Below are positions 59,832 to 64,000 of a stretch of 64,000 nucleotides of DNA, piece by piece. Made by a program: the position numbers and the translations under genes. The DNA lies in assembly GCF_902459525.1 (NCBI RefSeq), contig NZ_LR699166.1, positions 2,182,501 to 2,246,500 on the forward strand, in the 5' to 3' direction. The notes under the pieces were generated by a model that worked only from the letters and a program-made list of their open reading frames with translations, ran no database searches and had not been told where the DNA came from. The stretch comes from Sideroxydans sp. CL21 (GTDB lineage: Bacteria; Pseudomonadota; Gammaproteobacteria; Burkholderiales; Gallionellaceae). Each line of letters begins with the position of its first letter. Within the stretch, counting starts at the first letter, position 1.

Positions 59832-61655
59832 TTATTCCTCATCCAGTGCATTTCGTCGCAATCGTTTCGGCGACAACGCATCCAGCAGATTTTGCGGCAA
59901 CGGTGCCAGTTGCCCGCACATCGCGGTGGCAATCACTTCGCCGGCGATACCGGCGGTGAGCAGGCCGCGCGTGCCGTGGGCGAGGCTGCAGTACAGTCCC
60001 GGCTCCACCTCGCCCACCAGCGGCGTCGCGCCAGGCACGGAACAACGTATTCCGGCGCGTCCTGTCAACCGGGCCATATCCAGCCTGCCCAGCGCCTGAT
60101 TCAGTCCCGGCATGTGCGCGGCGAGCTTCAAGATGTTGGCCGCATGATCCGCCTCTCGCACATCGATCGCCTCGTCGTCGAACGTGGTGGTCGCACCCGC
60201 CACATGCCTTCCTGCCAAGGCGGGGGTGCAATAACCTTCGGCACATACCACGGCACGCATTGCTTCGCTCGCAGCCGTCGCGGGCAGTTCGCTGATCTGC
60301 CCGCGCACGGATTGCAGCGGAAAACCCGAGAACTGGCTCAGGGCGCGCGCCTGATGGCCGCAGCAAACCACGACTTGCTCCGCATCGATGGAAAATCCAT
60401 TCCCGCTCGCACGCCAGCCGGATGCGGTGCGTTCCAGTACGGCTACTTCGCACCCAAGACGCCGCGTGACAAGCGGATGTTGCACCAAACGTGCGCAGAC
60501 CTGTGGCGGCACCACCCAGCCTCCGGCGGGAAACCACAGCCCGCCATGCGTCATCTGCAAACCCGCCAATTCAGACGCCCTTGCGATATCCACCGCCTGC
60601 AGCAGATGCGAAGGCCAATCCAGTGTAGCCAGTCTGGCGATGCGTTGCGCTTCGGTAGCGGGTGTGGCGAGTTGCAGCAGGCCGCATTCGGCGCGCGTCA
60701 CGCCATCTACCGGCAGCACCTCATCAAGCAGCGCCAGCGCGTGGCCATAAGCCGCCAACACAAAGCGATGCAATGGAACCATGCCTGCACCGAAACGCGC
60801 ATGCAGGATGCCGCGCGGGTTGCCGGATGCGGCGCTGGCCAGCATAGGCGCCTGATCGACGAGAGTGACGGAGATGCCGCGGCGAGCGAGCGCGTGGACC
60901 ACAGCGCAGCCGGCAAGCCCGGCACCGATAACCAATGCAGAAGACGGGAGAATGCTGGCAGGCTTCGCTCCCGGCAGGCTTCCACGCATCATTTGGCGTT
61001 TGCGCCCGAAGCCCTGTACCCGTTCGACAGCAAATCCGGCCTGTTGCAAACCGCGCCGCACCCAGCCGGCACTGGTATAGGTTGCAAACGTGGCGCCAGC
61101 ACACGAGGCACGGACCATGTTCGACAGCACGGCATCGCTCCACATCTCGGGGTTCCTGGCTGGCGAAAAGCCGTCCAGGAACCAGGCATCCACACATCCT
61201 GCCGACAATTGCGGCAATGCTTCATCAACATCAGTCGCAGCCAGTGTCAGCCGCACCCGGCCGCCGGCAAAGTTCCAGCGATTCCAGCCCGGCACGCGCC
61301 GACGCCAGCGCTCACATAAGGCATTGGCACGCAGGTGCAATTCTGGCCACAGCGCAAGGGCTGCGCGCAGGTCATCATCGTCCAGCGGAAACTTCTCGAC
61401 GCTGAAAAAATCCAGACTCGCACCCGACGGCGCGCATTGCTCAAACAACCGCCAGGCGCAAAGAAAATTCAGCCCCGTGCCGAAGCCAGTCTCACCGATG
61501 CAGAAGTTCTCGCCCGCTTTCAGCGCGGCGAACCGGTCCGCCAGGCGGTTGCCTTGCAGAAACACGTGGCGCGTCTCTTCCAGTCCCGAATCGATTGAGA
61601 AGTACACATCGCCGTAGCGATCAGAAAAAGGCTGTCCGTCTTTCCAGTGGAGCAT
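59832..61655 (-). CDS. mnmC: Bifunctional tRNA wobble-uridine modification protein MnmC
   Basis: Converts cmnm5(s2)U34 to mnm5(s2)U34 in two steps. The 607-residue protein has the N-terminal methyltransferase half (about 1-230, with FCIGETGFGTGLNFL and DAWFLDGFSPARNPEMWS) and the C-terminal FAD oxidoreductase half starting at VIGAGLAGCAVVHALARRG (near residue 240) and ending around GTRGLLTAGIAGEVIA. Both halves look complete. Its product is the substrate of SelU, encoded at the left end of the window. Confidence 0.96.
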   Translation of the reverse strand: MLHWKDGQPFSDRYGDVYFSIDSGLEETRHVFLQGNRLADRFAALKAGENFCIGETGFGTGLNFLCAWRLFEQCAPSGASLDFFSVEKFPLDDDDLRAALALWPELHLRANALCERWRRRVPGWNRWNFAGGRVRLTLAATDVDEALPQLSAGCVDAWFLDGFSPARNPEMWSDAVLSNMVRASCAGATFATYTSAGWVRRGLQQAGFAVERVQGFGRKRQMMRGSLPGAKPASILPSSALVIGAGLAGCAVVHALARRGISVTLVDQAPMLASAASGNPRGILHARFGAGMVPLHRFVLAAYGHALALLDEVLPVDGVTRAECGLLQLATPATEAQRIARLATLDWPSHLLQAVDIARASELAGLQMTHGGLWFPAGGWVVPPQVCARLVQHPLVTRRLGCEVAVLERTASGWRASGNGFSIDAEQVVVCCGHQARALSQFSGFPLQSVRGQISELPATAASEAMRAVVCAEGYCTPALAGRHVAGATTTFDDEAIDVREADHAANILKLAAHMPGLNQALGRLDMARLTGRAGIRCSVPGATPLVGEVEPGLYCSLAHGTRGLLTAGIAGEVIATAMCGQLAPLPQNLLDALSPKRLRRNALDEE

Positions 61656-61717
61656 GGTCTCGAAACGACTCCGGCGGGATGAACCCGCCGGAAATCGCTA
61701 ATTCAGTTCATTTCGAC

Positions 61718-61990
61718 TTACTTCTTCGCGTCTGCTTCGCATTTCTTGATGGAGGCTGCCTTGGCAGCTCCGGTCAGCGGCTTGCCATCCTTGCTCACGG
61801 CCTTGGCTTCGCAAGAGGAGGCGGATGGAGCGGCTTCTTTCTCGCATTTCTTCATGAATGCCGACTTGGCAGCACCGGTCAGTGGTTTGCCGTTCTTGCT
61901 GACGGCTTTGGCTTCGCAGCCTGAATCGGCGGCAAACGCAGCGTTGGCAACGAACAGCGAGGCAATAGCAAAAACGATCAGATTACGCAT
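61718..61990 (-). CDS. PsiF-repeat periplasmic protein
   Basis: A 90-residue exported protein: signal peptide MRNLIVFAIASLFVANAAFA, then two near-identical PsiF repeats (CEAKAVSKNGKPLTGAAKSA at about 25-44 and its copy at about 60-79), each ending in KKCE. The paired Cys residues probably form disulfides. In E. coli PsiF is phosphate-starvation induced, but its role is unknown. The gene stands alone. Confidence 0.9.
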   Translation of the reverse strand: MRNLIVFAIASLFVANAAFAADSGCEAKAVSKNGKPLTGAAKSAFMKKCEKEAAPSASSCEAKAVSKDGKPLTGAAKAASIKKCEADAKK

Positions 61991-62209
61991 GTTTTCAATT
62001 CTCCAGAAATTTAGTATGAATTCTCGATAGCGAACGTGCTCACTACCTGCCGCGATTATACCGCCTCCAAGCCCTTCAAAAGTCGGGGTATATGTCCATA
62101 TCTATACCTTTCGATGCACAGGCTAGTCCGTTTGGCATATTGCCCCCCTACTATTTACAAGGATACTTCATCAACCGGCTATAACGTCGACCACGGAACA
62201 AAGACAAAA

Positions 62210-62599
62210 ATGGAAGAGAATCGCGAGCATCTGCCTTGCCTGCCAAACTGGGGGGTGCGTTTCCTGTGCGACTGCGGGAAGCAAAACAAGAATATCAGCG
62301 TCCATCAGGGCATCGCACTGCAGATTTCGACACATGGCGTGAGTTTATTAAGCGACCACCCTGTCTGCGAACAGAAAAAAATTGCCATGCAATTGATGAT
62401 CCCGTCTCTGAACAAAGGTGCTCCTCACAAAATTGTCAAAATCATCGGCAACACTACCCTCACCATCGCGAATGAGGGAAAGTTTCTGACCAAGATCGAA
62501 TTTCTGCATTTCGAAGAAAATGGGCAACAGGAATTGAAAAGGAATCTGCATCAATGCGTCGACCCGAATTTCTACGCACCAATCACTCAACGCGATTAG
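62210..62599 (+). CDS. Possible PilZ-like small protein
   Basis: A 129-residue soluble protein of uncertain class. The beta-rich order (WGVRFLCDCG, HGVSLLSDHPV, IAMQLMIPSL, HKIVKIIGNTTL, FLTKIEFLHF) resembles a PilZ barrel, with a possible RxxxR replacement and an SxHG in place of the D/NxSxxG motif; cyclic-di-GMP binding is therefore doubtful. ATG 62210 is chosen over an upstream in-frame ATG at 62036, whose 58-residue lead is low-quality and close to psiF. A bidirectional hairpin follows. Confidence 0.5.
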   Translation: MEENREHLPCLPNWGVRFLCDCGKQNKNISVHQGIALQISTHGVSLLSDHPVCEQKKIAMQLMIPSLNKGAPHKIVKIIGNTTLTIANEGKFLTKIEFLHFEENGQQELKRNLHQCVDPNFYAPITQRD

Positions 62600-62622
62600 A
62601 TTGCTTCGCAACAGAAACACAA

Positions 62623-62646
62623 CGCCCCGACGAAGATGCCGGGGCG
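62623..62646. terminator. Probable bidirectional terminator hairpin
   Basis: CGCCCCG (62623-62629) and CGGGGCG (62640-62646) form a 7-bp GC-rich stem between two convergent genes. On the minus side it is followed by TTGTGTTT, a loose U-run; on the plus side by CTTC. Confidence 0.5.
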
Positions 62647-62671
62647 CTTCACTGCTCCAAACCGGTTCGAC

Positions 62672-63547
62672 CTAGTTAGCCACCGGCTTCATCCACCTCT
62701 CACCCCAGCGGTGCAGACACAAGCCGGACACGATGCTCGCCGTTCCCAGCCATACCTGGGGCAGCACGGCTTCGTTATTCAATCCGTGTCCCAGCAGCAA
62801 GGCCATCACCGGCGTGATCAGGGTAATGAGCGCGATGCGACCGGCCTCCATATGCTTGATGAGGTAGTAATAAAGGGCAAAACCCAGTACCGAACCGAAA
62901 GTGCCGAGATAGACCGTCGCAGCCACGGCGCGCTCCGGTATGGCCGCAGGCAAACGCCCATCAGTAAACCACCACGCAGCAAAGAACAGCGGCAGCGCCA
63001 CCACCAGGATACCCAGCGTCATTGCCAGCGGCGGGCTGTCATCGCCGATGCGCTTGAGCCACACAAGGCCAAAAGATTGCGACACCACTGCCAGGAACAA
63101 TGCGACCAGACCCGTAGCCGAACCTGCCGCCAATCCGCCGCGGAATACCAGAAACAGGCCAAGCATCCCCATCACCATCCCGGCGAACTTGCTCGGTGTG
63201 AGCGCTTCTTCCTTCAGCCACAGCATCGCCCCCAGACTGGTGATCAGCGGCGACAAACCATACAGCACCGCGATCGTGCCGGAACTGACGAACTGCGACG
63301 ACCAGTATGTGAGCGCCATCGCGCCGAACATGCTCAGCCCGCCCGCGAGATACGCCTGCAACGCTTTGCGGTGCAGCGGCACGCGCACACGGAACGCGGC
63401 CAGCAAGACCGCGCATAGCAGCATTCCGATGGCCATGCGCATAAACACCGCGAAACTGAAACCGACTCCCAGTGCGCTCCACTTGATGGCGAGCGGCGTG
63501 GTTGACCAAATCAGAATGACCGTAACGAATGCTGCTGGCAGCGACAT
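62672..63547 (-). CDS. EamA/DMT-family transporter
   Basis: A 291-residue inner-membrane transporter with ten helices in two EamA repeats. It begins LPAAFVTVILIWSTTPLAIKW, the classic IWSxxP(L/F) opening of this group, and the second repeat (about 145-280) contains GTFGSVLGFALYYYLIK and ITLITPVMALLLG. The substrate is unknown. It is only distantly similar to the other EamA protein of the window (11542-12405). Confidence 0.92.
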   Translation of the reverse strand: MSLPAAFVTVILIWSTTPLAIKWSALGVGFSFAVFMRMAIGMLLCAVLLAAFRVRVPLHRKALQAYLAGGLSMFGAMALTYWSSQFVSSGTIAVLYGLSPLITSLGAMLWLKEEALTPSKFAGMVMGMLGLFLVFRGGLAAGSATGLVALFLAVVSQSFGLVWLKRIGDDSPPLAMTLGILVVALPLFFAAWWFTDGRLPAAIPERAVAATVYLGTFGSVLGFALYYYLIKHMEAGRIALITLITPVMALLLGHGLNNEAVLPQVWLGTASIVSGLCLHRWGERWMKPVAN

Positions 63548-63577
63548 GATTTTCTCCTCGGCTCAAATCTTAAAGCT

Positions 63578-63603
63578 CCGTTCGCCCTGAGCCTGTCGAA
63601 GGG
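63578..63603. repeat. Dispersed intergenic repeat core
   Basis: A 26-bp core with CCGTTCGCCCTGAGCC followed by TGTCGAAGGG. This sequence (usually seen as its complement, TTCGACAGGCTCAGGGCG) is, from memory, a very widespread intergenic repeat in environmental proteobacteria. It lies between the EamA gene and the terminator. Confidence 0.5.
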
Positions 63604-63611
63604 AAACGGCC

Positions 63612-63647
63612 AAAAACAAAAAGGCCACAGAGTTTCGTCTGTGGCCT
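63612..63647 (-). terminator. Rho-independent terminator of the asparagine-synthase-family gene
   Basis: Perfect 10-bp stem AGGCCACAGA (63622-63631) with TCTGTGGCCT (63638-63647), a 6-nt loop and, on the minus strand, TTTTTGTTTTT after the stem. It lies 136 bp downstream of the truncated gene at the right edge. Confidence 0.9.
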
Positions 63648-63782
63648 GATGAAATCAGCGAATACCAGATGCTAAGTACTAACTCTCCAGGCCACTCTGC
63701 GTGCGATGCCACGCCTTGCGCATGAATGCGCAGGGGACGGCTCGGACGCGACGAATGGAATGTTTGGAGTTCATGGCTCGGA

Positions 63783-64000
63783 TTATGCGGGGATGGACGA
63801 AACGCCGTCAACGTTAATCTGCAGCCACCATTCCAGCAGCGCGAGATGCCACAGCTTGCTGCCCTGGATGCGGGTGAGATGCGCTTCCGGGTCGGCCAGC
63901 AGTTTCTCCACATAGGCACGCTGATATAAACCGCGGCGAAGACAGGCTTCCGAGTTCAGGATCTCACGCATCTTTTCCAGGAAATCACCGCGTACATATT
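63783..64000 (-). CDS. Asparagine-synthase-family amidotransferase, C-terminal end
   Basis: Only the last ~72 residues are in the window; the gene continues past the right edge. The tail reads YVRGDFLEKMREILNSE, LRRGLYQRAYVEKLLADP, then GSKLWHLALLEWWLQ. This is the end of the synthetase domain of a glutamine-dependent asparagine synthase-type protein. The ADPEAHLT...G(S/N)KLWxLxLLE(W/M)WLQ pattern recalls N-acetylglutaminylglutamine amidotransferase (an osmolyte enzyme) as well as AsnB, so the exact member cannot be settled. It is followed by the terminator at 63612-63647. Confidence 0.8.
   Translation of the reverse strand, partial: YVRGDFLEKMREILNSEACLRRGLYQRAYVEKLLADPEAHLTRIQGSKLWHLALLEWWLQINVDGVSSIPA

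Noticed and set aside
59001-61319. 772-codon open frame on the plus strand
   Set aside because: Opposite the methyltransferase and mnmC genes; translation is rich in His, Arg and Gln and has no recognisable domain.

Overview
The window looks like a chromosomal segment of a betaproteobacterium, most likely from the Nitrosomonadales/Gallionellaceae neighbourhood. This rests on gene order (rpoE-mucA-mucB-rseC-mucD-lepA-lepB-DUF4845-rnc-era-recO-pdxJ-acpS-nagZ, zipA-ligA, ffs-dnaX-ybaB-recR) and on protein flavour; it is an inference, not a database match. No tRNA, rRNA, CRISPR array, IS element or prophage was seen. One structural RNA, the 4.5S SRP RNA, is present. Coding density is very high, with many ATGA and TGATG stop/start overlaps.

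Layout. 1-4.9 kb: selD (cut by the edge) diverges from selU, then a MarR/SlyA-type regulator with a consensus operator in front of an EmrAB-type efflux pair. 5.2-7.9 kb: aconitase AcnA with a strong terminator. 8.3-14.4 kb: a YeiH-family transporter, a 51-residue membrane protein and a UspA protein; then a diguanylate cyclase fused to bacteriohemerythrin; then transporters and a YeiE-like LysR regulator. 14.6-23.4 kb: seven tightly packed minus-strand signalling genes (REC-GGDEF-EAL, REC-PAS, HDOD, REC-HD-GYP, FIST sensor, histidine kinase, hemerythrin-histidine kinase). 23.6-30.4 kb: zipA-ligA-galU-hpt-methylthioinosine phosphorylase-def-K+ channel as one overlapping run. 30.7-35.2 kb: a complete DSF-type quorum-sensing locus, rpfG-rpfC (+) converging on rpfF (-). 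35.3-47 kb: the envelope-stress rpoE cluster leading into the lepA-nagZ housekeeping run. 47-55.7 kb: nadB, ygfX-like, a Ser/Thr kinase-lipoprotein-cyclase trio, rluB, recR, ybaB, dnaX and ffs. 55.9-64 kb: class I fumarase, a YlqF GTPase, truncated hemoglobin, a methyltransferase, mnmC, psiF-like, a PilZ-like protein, an EamA transporter and the 3' end of an asparagine-synthase-family gene.

How the parts work together. The most distinctive theme is signal perception coupled to cyclic-di-GMP. Within about 25 kb there are one hemerythrin-DGC, one GGDEF-EAL response regulator, two HD-GYP response regulators, an HDOD protein, a FIST sensor, three histidine kinases and a DSF synthase; a possible PilZ effector lies further right. 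The rpf locus keeps the Xanthomonas convergent arrangement and catalytic residues, but its RpfC carries an extra degenerate receiver-like domain. Two separate proteins use bacteriohemerythrin as a probable O2 sensor, which would suit an organism living at oxic-anoxic interfaces. A second theme is wobble-uridine modification (SelD/SelU at the left end, MnmC at the right).
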